Origin: an uncultured Rhodobacterales bacterium
GTDB taxonomy: Bacteria; Pseudomonadota; Alphaproteobacteria; Rhodobacterales; Rhodobacteraceae
DNA: 64,000 bases
NCBI GenBank assembly: GCA_903873585.1
Contig: CAIQOV010000006.1
Span: forward strand, 1 to 64,000
Reading direction: 5' to 3'
In this document: piece by piece, positions 24,193 through 32,377 of the stretch
Layout: each line of letters opens with the position of its first letter
How positions within the stretch are numbered: position 1 is the stretch's first letter
The notes under the pieces: generated by a model
Databases searched by the model: none
Told to the model about the DNA's origin: nothing
The model's input: the letters and a program-made list of their open reading frames with translations, nothing else
Position numbers and translations under genes: made by a program

Positions 24193-25164
24193 TTACGCCC
24201 CCTTCCGGCTGATCAGCGCCCGCGCCGCCAGAACCGAGATCAAGATCACCCCATTGGCCGCAACCTGCCAATCGGGCGGAATGCTCATAAACGTCAACAG
24301 GGGCGAAGCGGCGAGTGCCAGTGTCAACGCCCCGATCACCGCCCCGATGGGCGACACACGGCCACCGACAAACTCACCCCCACCCAAAATCACGCCCGCA
24401 ATCGACAGCAGGGTGTAGCCATTGCCGATGTTGGCATCGGCCGAGGTGGTGATGCCAATCAGCGCCATGCCCGAAATCACGCCAAACAGGCCCGTCATGG
24501 CAAACATCACGACTTTGGTTTTCAGCAAAGACCATCCCGCGCGGCCAATCGCTTGCGGGTTGCCCCCCGCGCCGCGCAACACCGTGCCGTAAGCGCTGCG
24601 CATCAGCGCGAAATGAACCACCAAGGCAATCACCACGGCTGCAACGATCGGGAAGGGCACAAAGGGCACCTTTAGCCCCATAAAGCCCTTCAACCAATCC
24701 GGCGCTGACCCGCCCGGCTTGGGCAACAGCAAAATCGCCAAGCCCTGCCACACAAAGCTCATCCCCAAGGTCACCACGATAGAGGGCAAGTTGCGCAAAT
24801 GGATCAGCGCCCCAAGCCCCGCATAAACCCCGATAGAGGCCAAAAGCACCAAAGCCCCCAACAGCGGCGCATCGTGCAGCCATGTGGCGGTAACGCAGCC
24901 GACAAAGCCCACAAAAGTGCCAATCGACAGGTCTAACTCGTTGATTGTAATCACGAACATCTGGGCGATGGTGGCAAGGGCAATCGGAATCGCCAAGTTC
25001 AGCATCAAGCTAAAGCCGAAATAACTGATAGCGCGCGGGTTCAGCCACGCGATGGCCAGCAAGATCAGCGCCATCGACAGCGCGGGCAACATGGTGCGCA
25101 GCAGACGGGCCCTGTTGCGCGATGCGCGCGATTGGGCGGCGGTGGGGGGGGCGGCGGTGGTCAT
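24193..25164 (-). CDS. Ribose-type ABC transporter permease (first)
   Basis: The 323-residue RbsC-like membrane protein shows INELDLSIGTFVGFVGCVTA near residue 90, GGNPQAIGRAGWSLLKTKV as coupling helix and IAGVILGGGEFVGGRVSPIGAVIGAL near 250. It overlaps the ATPase gene by four bases. The two permeases are clearly diverged from each other, suggesting a heterodimer. Confidence 0.87.
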   Translation of the reverse strand: MTTAAPPTAAQSRASRNRARLLRTMLPALSMALILLAIAWLNPRAISYFGFSLMLNLAIPIALATIAQMFVITINELDLSIGTFVGFVGCVTATWLHDAPLLGALVLLASIGVYAGLGALIHLRNLPSIVVTLGMSFVWQGLAILLLPKPGGSAPDWLKGFMGLKVPFVPFPIVAAVVIALVVHFALMRSAYGTVLRGAGGNPQAIGRAGWSLLKTKVVMFAMTGLFGVISGMALIGITTSADANIGNGYTLLSIAGVILGGGEFVGGRVSPIGAVIGALTLALAASPLLTFMSIPPDWQVAANGVILISVLAARALISRKGA

Positions 25165-26627
25165 GCCGTCACCTCGGCGAAAGAGGATTGGATGATCTTC
25201 TCCTCGGTCAAGTCGCCGTGGTTCAAGACGGCCACGATCTGCCCGTTGCGAAACACATAAACGCGGTCGCAGTTATCAAGCTCGTCCGTTTCGGTGGTGT
25301 ACCACAAAAAGGTGCGCCCCTGCTGGGCTTGCGCGCGGATCAGGTCGTAGACATCAAGCTTGGTGCCAATATCAACCCCGCGCATCGGGTCATCCATCAA
25401 GATGATCTGCGCATCTGACGCAAGGGCGCGCGCAAACAGCGCCTTTTGCTGGTTGCCGCCCGATAGCGACAGGATGTTGTTGTCCAGATCATCCGTGCGA
25501 ATGCCGATGCGGTCGCGCCACGTTTCAGCCAAATGCGCTTCTTTGTCGGCGGCAATAAAGACCCCACGCCGCAGCGCTGCCAGCGAGCGGATCGAGATAT
25601 TCTTGGCAATCGACCACAACGGGAAAATGCCGTCGGTCTGACGATCACCTGCCACAAGTGCTACAGCACCCGCGACGCTCAGCCCGTTGCGCGGCGACCC
25701 TGCGGCCTCAAACAGGTCGATCAGCAGTTTGGTTTGGCCATGGCCCGCCAAGCCTGCCAGCCCGATCACTTCGCCGCGCCGCGCTTGCAGGCCGATGGGG
25801 CCGTGGGCTGCACCGGCTTGCACCTCTGCCACAATCGGTTGCGACGTGCCTTGGGTGTCGGTGCGGTTTGTCTTGGCGTGCAACCGCGCACCGCCCATCG
25901 AAGCGACCAAAGCCGAGCGGGTTAGGTTTGCTGCGGCTTCGTCGGCCACCACCTTGCCATCGCGCATCACCACAACGCGGTCGCTGGTGTCAAGAATCTC
26001 GCCCAAGATATGCGAGATCAAAATACAGCTGACCCCACCCGCCACAGCGTGGCGGATATGGTCCAGCAACTGCCGCGCGGTTTGCGCATCTAAAGACGAG
26101 GTCGGCTCGTCAAGAATAACCAGATGCAGCGGGTCGTCGGTGACGGTGAAGGCGCGGGCGACTTCGACCATTTGGCGCTGGCCGATCGCCAGATCGCCGA
26201 CAATGTCTTGCGGGCTGATACCGTGGCCGGGAAAAATCTGGTCCAGACTGGCGCGGATCAGGTCTGCGGCGCGCTTGGCCCCGCCCCACCCCTTTAAGCT
26301 TGCATGGCTGACACGGGTGTTTTCGGCCACACTTAGGTTCGGGCACAGCGACAATTCCTGAAACACACAGCGCACGCCCAAGGCGCGGGCGCGCTGGATG
26401 CTCCACGCGGTTTGCGCGGCCCCGTTGATCGCAATCTGCCCGCTGTCAGGCGTGCCGGTTCCGGCCAAAATGCTCATCAATGTCGACTTGCCGGCCCCGT
26501 TATGGCCGACAAGCCCGATACATTCCTTGGGCAGGACGGTAAAATCCACCCCGTCAAGGGCGCGGACGGCGCCAAAACTTCTTCTGACGCCGTCCAGTTT
26601 GGCAATGCTGCGCAAAGGGTCGGTCAT
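25161..26627 (-). CDS. Ribose-type ABC transporter ATP-binding protein (two ABC domains)
   Basis: The 488-residue protein has two fused nucleotide-binding domains. The first has Walker A GHNGAGKST, signature-equivalent DLAIGQRQMVEVARAF and Walker B LVILDEPTSSLD. The second has a degenerate P-loop (GLAGHGQTKLL), as is usual in RbsA-type proteins, but keeps LSGGNQQKALFARAL and ILMDDPMRGVD. It energises import together with the two permeases. Confidence 0.9.
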   Translation of the reverse strand: MTDPLRSIAKLDGVRRSFGAVRALDGVDFTVLPKECIGLVGHNGAGKSTLMSILAGTGTPDSGQIAINGAAQTAWSIQRARALGVRCVFQELSLCPNLSVAENTRVSHASLKGWGGAKRAADLIRASLDQIFPGHGISPQDIVGDLAIGQRQMVEVARAFTVTDDPLHLVILDEPTSSLDAQTARQLLDHIRHAVAGGVSCILISHILGEILDTSDRVVVMRDGKVVADEAAANLTRSALVASMGGARLHAKTNRTDTQGTSQPIVAEVQAGAAHGPIGLQARRGEVIGLAGLAGHGQTKLLIDLFEAAGSPRNGLSVAGAVALVAGDRQTDGIFPLWSIAKNISIRSLAALRRGVFIAADKEAHLAETWRDRIGIRTDDLDNNILSLSGGNQQKALFARALASDAQIILMDDPMRGVDIGTKLDVYDLIRAQAQQGRTFLWYTTETDELDNCDRVYVFRNGQIVAVLNHGDLTEEKIIQSSFAEVTA

Positions 26628-26670
26628 GGATGAACAGGCCCAAGTCTAACCAAAAGCGCGGCGGTTTTTA

Positions 26671-27684
26671 TCACTTGATGTTCGCCTTGATGGCAGCAAG
26701 CGATTCTTCCAGCGTGTATTCGTGGCTGGCGACACCACCTTCGGCGATCTTGGGCAGTTCGGCTTCAAAGTCGTCTTGGGTGAAGGCCAGATAGGGCACC
26801 AGCAAATCATGCGGAATGTCGGTGCGGCCGTCTAGAACCTGCTGGGCAACCCAGAAGGCCAAGGTCGAAACGCCCGGCGCGATCGAGGCTGACCACGTGG
26901 TATAGCCGTCCATGGCCTTTTGCTCGCTCCACCACTTCAACTCGTCCTGACGGTTGCCCATGATGATGGTCGGGCGCGGTTTGCCAGCGGCGGCGAAAGC
27001 CTGTGCTGCACCATAGCCGTCACCGCCTTGGTCAACGATGCCGACGATATCGGGCAACGAAGGCAGAACAGTCGCCACAGCTTTTTGCGCCGTGGTCTGG
27101 TCCCAATCGCCGGTGACAGAGTTCACGATGGTGAATTCAGGATGTGCTGCGACGCCTTCCAGAATGCCTTGGTGAATGGCTTCGTCAATCGAGGTGCCTG
27201 CAAGCCCGCGAATTTCCAGCAAGTTGCCGCCTTTGGGCTGGAACTTGGCCATTTGTTCAACTTCTTGGCGGCCCATCTCGGCGAAGTCGACAACCACGCG
27301 GTAAGCGCAAGGTTCGGTGACAAGGCCGTCAAACGACACAACCACAATGCCCGCATCGCAAGCCTGCTTGACAGCACCGTTCAAAGCGTCGGGCGAGCCT
27401 GCGTTGATCACGATGGCGTTGTAGCCTTGCAAGATCAAGTTCTGGATCTGGGCAGCCTGTGTCGGCACTTCTTTGTCGGCGGTCGTGAACACGTCAGATG
27501 CAGCCACAACTTTGTCGGCCACAGCCTTTTCGCTGACCAGCCCGTAGCTGTCGAGCATGGCCTGACGCCACGAGTTGCCGGCATAGTTGTTCGAGAAGGC
27601 GATCTTCATCGACGATGTATCTGCAAAGCTGGCGGTCGAGGCAGCCGACACCAGCAAAGCAGCAAGCACGAGTTTCGTTTTCAT
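26671..27684 (-). CDS. Ribose-type periplasmic binding protein
   Basis: The protein has 337 residues, with a signal peptide MKTKLVLAALLVSAASTASFA. The type I periplasmic binding fold shows IAFSNNYAGNSWRQAMLDSY, QIQNLILQGYNAIVINAGSPDAL, VVVSFDGLVTEPCAYRVVVD and GIVDQGGDGYGAAQAF. Ligands in the family include sugars and also aromatic or cyclic compounds. The amidase, cyclase and tautomerase neighbours argue for a non-sugar ligand here (inference). It is first of the transport genes and is preceded by a 14-bp palindrome. Confidence 0.87.
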   Translation of the reverse strand: MKTKLVLAALLVSAASTASFADTSSMKIAFSNNYAGNSWRQAMLDSYGLVSEKAVADKVVAASDVFTTADKEVPTQAAQIQNLILQGYNAIVINAGSPDALNGAVKQACDAGIVVVSFDGLVTEPCAYRVVVDFAEMGRQEVEQMAKFQPKGGNLLEIRGLAGTSIDEAIHQGILEGVAAHPEFTIVNSVTGDWDQTTAQKAVATVLPSLPDIVGIVDQGGDGYGAAQAFAAAGKPRPTIIMGNRQDELKWWSEQKAMDGYTTWSASIAPGVSTLAFWVAQQVLDGRTDIPHDLLVPYLAFTQDDFEAELPKIAEGGVASHEYTLEESLAAIKANIK

Positions 27685-27760
27685 TTTTCAATTCCTCCCA
27701 AGGTTCCACCGACTAAGCTCCGCATTCTTTGGCGGACCGGGTGGCAAAGAGCAGCTTCAC

Positions 27761-27774
27761 ACTAACATGTTAGT
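27761..27774. promoter_or_regulatory. 14-bp palindrome upstream of the binding-protein gene
   Basis: ACTAACATGTTAGT is a perfect palindrome 77 bases before the binding-protein start, in the 239-base gap after the amidase gene. It is a likely operator; the regulator is not identified. The rest of the gap holds no gene. Confidence 0.5.
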
Positions 27775-27923
27775 TAGTCAATCACCGAGATTCCCCTTTA
27801 TTGCTTGAATTTTCGCGGCGATCTGTGCGGCAATAAAAGGCCGTGGTCGCGGGGCCAATGACACGCCCGCAACCTTTCAATCTGACAGAAACTTGCCATG
27901 CTTTGGCGTCTTTCAGCGGCCCC

Positions 27924-29330
27924 TTATGACAGATATTCCGGATGCAACGGGTGTGGCGGGGCGCCGCCCAAAGCGCGGTCGTTTTCGGCGGCCAAAGCCA
28001 GCAAATTCCCCTCGCCCAAAGCATTGGCCACGACCTGCAAGCCCACAGGCATCCCCGCCGAAGTCAGCCCGATGGGCATCGACATCGCCGGTTGGCCGGT
28101 AAGGTTGAACGGATAGGTAAAGGTCGCCCAAGACACGATGGTGCGGCCCGCCAAAGCCGGCGGCACATCAACCCCCACATCAACTGACGAAACCGGCAGA
28201 GTGGGTGTTACCAACAGATCATAGGGTTGCATCAAGGCCCGCACCTTTTCGCGAAAGTCATAGCGGCGAAAGACGCTGGTGTAATAGGTTTGCAAATCTT
28301 GCGCCGCCGCTTGTTGCAGCACGTGCAAGACGGCGGGGTCTAAATCTTGCGGCGCACTCTCAAGGCTGGCGCGCAGGCGGATGGCGACACCGGCGTAAAA
28401 CTCGGCCGTCCAAAGGTCGATCGGGTCGTCAAAGGCGTGGTCGATCAGATCAACCTGATGGCCCGCCGCTTGCAGCGATTCCACTGCGCGCGCGGTCATG
28501 GCCGCCACCTCGGCATCGACCTGCGCGTAGCCCAAGCTTGGGCTAAAGCCGATGCGCAGGCGCGGGCCTTGGGGCAGGGCTGCGGCAAAGTCGGGGCAGG
28601 GGCCTGCGACAGAAAAGGGGTCGCGCGGGTCATATCCTGCAATCACCGCCAAAACCGCCGCCGCATCTTGCGCCGTGCGGGTGAGGGGGCCGACATGGGC
28701 CAAGGTTGGCGTGGCCGAGGTGGGAAACACCGCCACACGGCCAAACTGCGATTTAATCCCGTACAGCCCCGTCAAAGCGGCTGGAATGCGCAACGATCCG
28801 CCGCCATCTGTGCCCAAAGCATAAGGAACCAAACCACAGGCCACCATCGAAGCCGACCCCGCACTTGACCCGCCGGGGGTTTTGGCAAGGTTCCAAGGGT
28901 TGCGGGTGATCCCTGTGAGCGGGCTGTCGCCCACCGCTTTGCAGCCAAACTCGCTGGTGGTGGATTTGCCCAAAAACACCGCCCCCGCCGCGCGCAACCG
29001 CGCAACCGAAGGCGCATCTTGCGCCACAAGGGTGCCCGATGTGGTGCGCGAGCCAAAGCGCTGCGGCATTCCGGCCACGGCGATAAGGTCTTTGATCGCC
29101 GTGGGAATCCCGTCCAAAGGCCCCAACAAGGCCCCCGCCATCATCCGCCCTTCCGCCGCTTTGGCTTGCGCCTGCGCGCCGTTCAGGTCGAGATGGGCGA
29201 ACATGTTCAGCTTGGGTTCCAGCCCGTGCAACCGCTGGACCACATCCGCCAACACCTCGGTCGGAGAAAAGGCGCGGGTGCGGTAGCCTGCCGCCAAATC
29301 GCGGATCGTGGCAAAAGCAAAGCCTGACAT
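27924..29330 (-). CDS. Amidase-signature hydrolase
   Basis: The protein has 468 residues from ATG 29330 (AAAGGGG upstream); the longer frame runs into the cyclase gene and is rejected. The Ser-cisSer-Lys triad is visible: Lys in GIPTAIKDLIAVAGMPQ and the serines in the GGSSAGSASMVACGLVP glycine/serine stretch, followed by LGTDGGGSLRIPAALTGLYGIK. It hydrolyses an unknown amide, probably in the cytoplasm. It starts 17 bases after the cyclase stop and precedes the transport genes. Confidence 0.88.
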   Translation of the reverse strand: MSGFAFATIRDLAAGYRTRAFSPTEVLADVVQRLHGLEPKLNMFAHLDLNGAQAQAKAAEGRMMAGALLGPLDGIPTAIKDLIAVAGMPQRFGSRTTSGTLVAQDAPSVARLRAAGAVFLGKSTTSEFGCKAVGDSPLTGITRNPWNLAKTPGGSSAGSASMVACGLVPYALGTDGGGSLRIPAALTGLYGIKSQFGRVAVFPTSATPTLAHVGPLTRTAQDAAAVLAVIAGYDPRDPFSVAGPCPDFAAALPQGPRLRIGFSPSLGYAQVDAEVAAMTARAVESLQAAGHQVDLIDHAFDDPIDLWTAEFYAGVAIRLRASLESAPQDLDPAVLHVLQQAAAQDLQTYYTSVFRRYDFREKVRALMQPYDLLVTPTLPVSSVDVGVDVPPALAGRTIVSWATFTYPFNLTGQPAMSMPIGLTSAGMPVGLQVVANALGEGNLLALAAENDRALGGAPPHPLHPEYLS

Positions 29331-29347
29331 ATGCGCCCCTTTAGGTC

Positions 29348-30052
29348 TTAGTCGTTCACAACCGCAACCGCGCGCACCGGAGACCCAGAGCCACCCTTGA
29401 ACTTGATCGGCAGGCCGATGAACTCCACCTCTCCTAGCCCGATCAAAGCTTCCAGATTGACCAGCCATTCGAAATGCGAAATGCCAAGATCGCGGCACAG
29501 GCGGTGCTGGGCGAACAGGTTGTCACTGGGCTTATCGGTCGAAGGCCCCTCGACCCCGTGCATTTTTGAGCCGTGGTCGTAAAGCCATTTCGTGGCCCCC
29601 ACGGTCAGGCCGGGATTGCCCCAAACGATCTGCCGCCGGTCGCCCCAGTTGCGGGCATGAAAGCCGGTGCACAGCAGCACGATATGGCCGTCAACCTTCA
29701 CACCGCTGGCCGCTTCGGCCTTGGCCATGTGATCGGCGGTGATATCCTCTAGATCGCCAATATGGCGCAGATCAAAGCAAACGGCTTTGCCCATGAACAG
29801 ATCCAACGGCATCTGATCCACCGAAAGCCCCTTGGGGTTCACGTGCAAAAAGGCGTCAACATGGGTGCCGACATGGTCAAGCATCCCGATGTAGTTGGTC
29901 TGAAATGTCATCGGATCACCCGGCACGCCCAAGCCAAAAGACAGGGTCGAGTCATGGGTCAGGGCTTTCACATAAACCGGGCTTTGAAACATTTTGTGGG
30001 CGGGCATGTTGTCTTCAACGGTCAGGCTTAGGTCGATAATGCGGCGGGCCAT
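29348..30052 (-). CDS. Cyclase/kynurenine formamidase-like metal-dependent hydrolase
   Basis: The protein has 234 residues from ATG 30052 with AAAGGTAG upstream. The metal-binding motif of this family is visible in MLDHVGTHVDAFLHVNPKG (HxGTHxDxxxH). RIIDLSLTVEDNMP opens the domain, and GPSTDKPSDN near residue 180 is typical. Relatives hydrolyse N-formyl amides or cyclic imides and similar ring compounds. It is followed by the amidase, so a two-step opening and deamidation of a cyclic amide is plausible. Confidence 0.82.
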   Translation of the reverse strand: MARRIIDLSLTVEDNMPAHKMFQSPVYVKALTHDSTLSFGLGVPGDPMTFQTNYIGMLDHVGTHVDAFLHVNPKGLSVDQMPLDLFMGKAVCFDLRHIGDLEDITADHMAKAEAASGVKVDGHIVLLCTGFHARNWGDRRQIVWGNPGLTVGATKWLYDHGSKMHGVEGPSTDKPSDNLFAQHRLCRDLGISHFEWLVNLEALIGLGEVEFIGLPIKFKGGSGSPVRAVAVVND

Positions 30053-30224
30053 GATGCTACCTTTCACAAGTGGGCGGATACGGGGCACCAAACGCCCCAA
30101 GATCACCCCATGCTGGGGCTGCGGTGCCCTGTTGACAATCCGCTAAGAATGGAACGGAGGTATCAATGCGGTTGATGGCTGTACCGCCTGCCAGCCCCGC
30201 ATATCTGTGAAAGGGTCAAGAAGA

Positions 30225-31151
30225 ATGGAACTGCGCGACCTTTACGCCCTGATTGCCATCGCTGAAACCGGCAGCCTGTCGGCGGCGGCGCGCAAGGTGC
30301 GGCTGACCCAGCCTGCCCTGACCGCCTCGCTTCAGCGGCTAGAGCAAGAGGTGGGCGTGGCCTTGGTGCGCCGGCATTCGCGCGGCGCGCTTTTGACCGA
30401 AGAGGGGCAGTTTGTTCTGCAAAAGGCGCGTGATGTGGTGCATGATGTGGCCCAAATCGGCCAAGTGCATGACAAACTGGCCTTGGCCCCTGCCGGAGAA
30501 ATTCATCTGGGCCTGCCCACCACGGTGGCGGGGGGCCTTATTCCAGCGCTGATCCCGCTGATGCAAAGCCGCTATCCGCACATCCGCCTGCACGTGGTGG
30601 AGGCGATGAGCGGTGTGTTGCAAGAGCAGTTGCAACTTGGCCGCTTGGATCTGGCGGTTGTGTTTGAAAACGCGCCTTTGGCGGGCTTACGCAGTACACC
30701 TTTGCTGCGCGAGATCATTTATCTTCTGGTTCCCGCCGGCCACCCTTTGGCGCGGGCCCCATCGGTGGATCTGACGGCTTTGGCCCACTTGGCCCTTGTG
30801 CTGCCAAGCGCTGCCAATTCGATCCGCAGGCATTTGGAACGCGCCTGCACCGCCCAAGGGGTAACGCTGAACGTTCTGGCCGATGTTGACAGTTTGCCTG
30901 GCCTTTTGGGTTTGGTGCGGGCGGGTTATTGCACGGTTTTGCCCAATTATCTGGCCAAAGGTGACATTGCGGCCGGCCATATCGCCGCCGTCGCCCTTGA
31001 GAACCCGGTGCTGGATTGGACGCTGCACCTTGCCACCCGCCGCGACACCCGATTGCCGCGCGCCAGCATGGCCACCGCCGAGATGATTGAACAGGCGTGC
31101 AGCCATTTGATCGGGCAGGGCGATTGGGCGGCCCAGATCATCGCAGGTTAG
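30225..31151 (+). CDS. LysR-family transcriptional regulator
   Basis: The protein has 308 residues from ATG 30225 (MELRDLY); an in-frame start 18 bases upstream is less likely. The helix-turn-helix is ALIAIAETGSLSAAARKVRLTQPALTASLQRLEQEVGVALV (residues ~8-48); the rest is a two-lobed effector domain. It is divergent from the cyclase-amidase genes, which is the usual position of a LysR activator, so it may control the catabolic cluster at 23015-30052. No exact T-N11-A site was fixed in the 172-base gap. Confidence 0.87.
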   Translation: MELRDLYALIAIAETGSLSAAARKVRLTQPALTASLQRLEQEVGVALVRRHSRGALLTEEGQFVLQKARDVVHDVAQIGQVHDKLALAPAGEIHLGLPTTVAGGLIPALIPLMQSRYPHIRLHVVEAMSGVLQEQLQLGRLDLAVVFENAPLAGLRSTPLLREIIYLLVPAGHPLARAPSVDLTALAHLALVLPSAANSIRRHLERACTAQGVTLNVLADVDSLPGLLGLVRAGYCTVLPNYLAKGDIAAGHIAAVALENPVLDWTLHLATRRDTRLPRASMATAEMIEQACSHLIGQGDWAAQIIAG

Positions 31152-31175
31152 CCAAGGCGAGGCGACCCGCTTGGG

Positions 31176-32213
31176 TTACAGGTTTTCGGCGAACAGAATT
31201 TCGATGCGGATTTTTTCTTGGCTGGCCAAAACCTCGCGCCGATCACACCGCGCGCGCAAAATCCGCAGGGCGCTGCGCACCAGATGGCCGGGGTCTTGGG
31301 TGATCAGCGCGTCAATCTGGCGCGAGAGCAGGGCCGCTTCGGTAAAAGGCGTGCGTTCGTGGGCAATGACCAAGCGGTGGCCGGCTTGGGTCAATTGCGT
31401 GACAGATTGCAACGGCACACGCGCTTCGCTGCTTAAGATGTAAACTCCCGCAATGTCGGGGTTGCGCGCAAAGGTCGCGCTAAGGATCCGGTCGGTGCGT
31501 TCCGCCTCGCCGTGGGTTTCAAGCGAGGGCAGAACCGTCAGATAAGGGTAATCCGCCCCGATCACCTCGTCAAAACCCAAGCGGCGTTCCAGACTGTCGC
31601 GGGCGTGCATCGTTTCGGCAATGACCAGAACCTTACCCGGCTTGCGGTCTAAAAACCGCCCCATCAGGCGGCCAGCGGTGGCCCCTGCGGCATGGTTGTC
31701 GATGCCGATGAAATCTTCGGCGGCCAAATCGGCCCCCGCCCTGATCTGGCCCGAGATGAAGGACACCGTTTCAATCCCGCGCTGTTCCAAGCGCAGTTTG
31801 GCGTCACGCACTTGGGGCGATTCGGGGGCCATGATGGCCACACCGTCAACCGTATCGGGGTTCAGGCTTTCCAGAAAATTCGCAATCTGGTGCGGATCGC
31901 TTTCATGAATCTGCGCCACTTCGGCGCGCATCGCTTCAGACCCGAAGGCGGAATTGGCTTCGGAAATCTTGGCCAGAACCTCTGCCAGAAATTGATCGCC
32001 CGAGCGTGGCAGCAAGAACAAGAAGCGGTAGCTTTTAGACCGCGCCAGATTGGCGGCAGAGATGTTGCGCAGAAAGCCAATCTTCTCAATGGCCTCTGAC
32101 ACGCGGCGCACCGTGTCTTCGCGCACGCCGGTCCGGTCGTTTAGAACGCGGTCCACTGTGGCAAGGCTAACGCCTGCCGCTTTGGCCAGATCCTTGGTCG
32201 TCGGTCGCATCGC
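31176..32213 (-). CDS. LacI-family repressor of the divergent sugar/polyol operon
   Basis: The protein has 345 residues from ATG 32213, with GAGGAGA upstream. DNA-binding part: TTKDLAKAAGVSLATVDRVLNDRTGVREDTVRRV with the hinge helix SAANLARSKSYRF. The periplasmic-binding-protein-like core contains GVAIMAPESPQV, FIGIDNHAAGATAGRLMG and YILSSEARVPLQSVTQL. Two 16-bp palindromes lie in the divergent gap, 51 and 81 bases upstream of its start, and are the obvious operators. The inducer is probably related to the transported substrate. Confidence 0.9.
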   Translation of the reverse strand, partial: AMRPTTKDLAKAAGVSLATVDRVLNDRTGVREDTVRRVSEAIEKIGFLRNISAANLARSKSYRFLFLLPRSGDQFLAEVLAKISEANSAFGSEAMRAEVAQIHESDPHQIANFLESLNPDTVDGVAIMAPESPQVRDAKLRLEQRGIETVSFISGQIRAGADLAAEDFIGIDNHAAGATAGRLMGRFLDRKPGKVLVIAETMHARDSLERRLGFDEVIGADYPYLTVLPSLETHGEAERTDRILSATFARNPDIAGVYILSSEARVPLQSVTQLTQAGHRLVIAHERTPFTEAALLSRQIDALITQDPGHLVRSALRILRARCDRREVLASQEKIRIEILFAENL

Positions 32214-32263
32214 TGTCTCCTCTGCCCCCTTGTGTCGCAAATCCCCGCTGCTGTCCACGGGGA

Positions 32264-32279
32264 TGAGGTACGTACCTCA
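32264..32279. promoter_or_regulatory. LacI-type operator O1 (perfect 16-bp palindrome)
   Basis: TGAGGTACGTACCTCA is perfectly self-complementary around a central CpG-containing ACGT. It is the first of two sites between the LacI gene and the binding-protein gene. Confidence 0.75.
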
Positions 32280-32292
32280 AAAATCCCTTGCC

Positions 32293-32310
32293 ATGAGGTA
32301 CGTGCCTCAT
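32293..32310. promoter_or_regulatory. LacI-type operator O2 (near-perfect palindrome)
   Basis: ATGAGGTACGTGCCTCAT repeats O1 with one asymmetric base (G for A), 30 bp away centre to centre, close to three helical turns. This suits cooperative binding on one DNA face. Confidence 0.75.
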
Positions 32311-32377
32311 CTAGGCTGGCTTTAGGACATAGAGTCGCGGCGAGGAGGCCGGGGCCTTGAACCGGGAGGATTGGACA

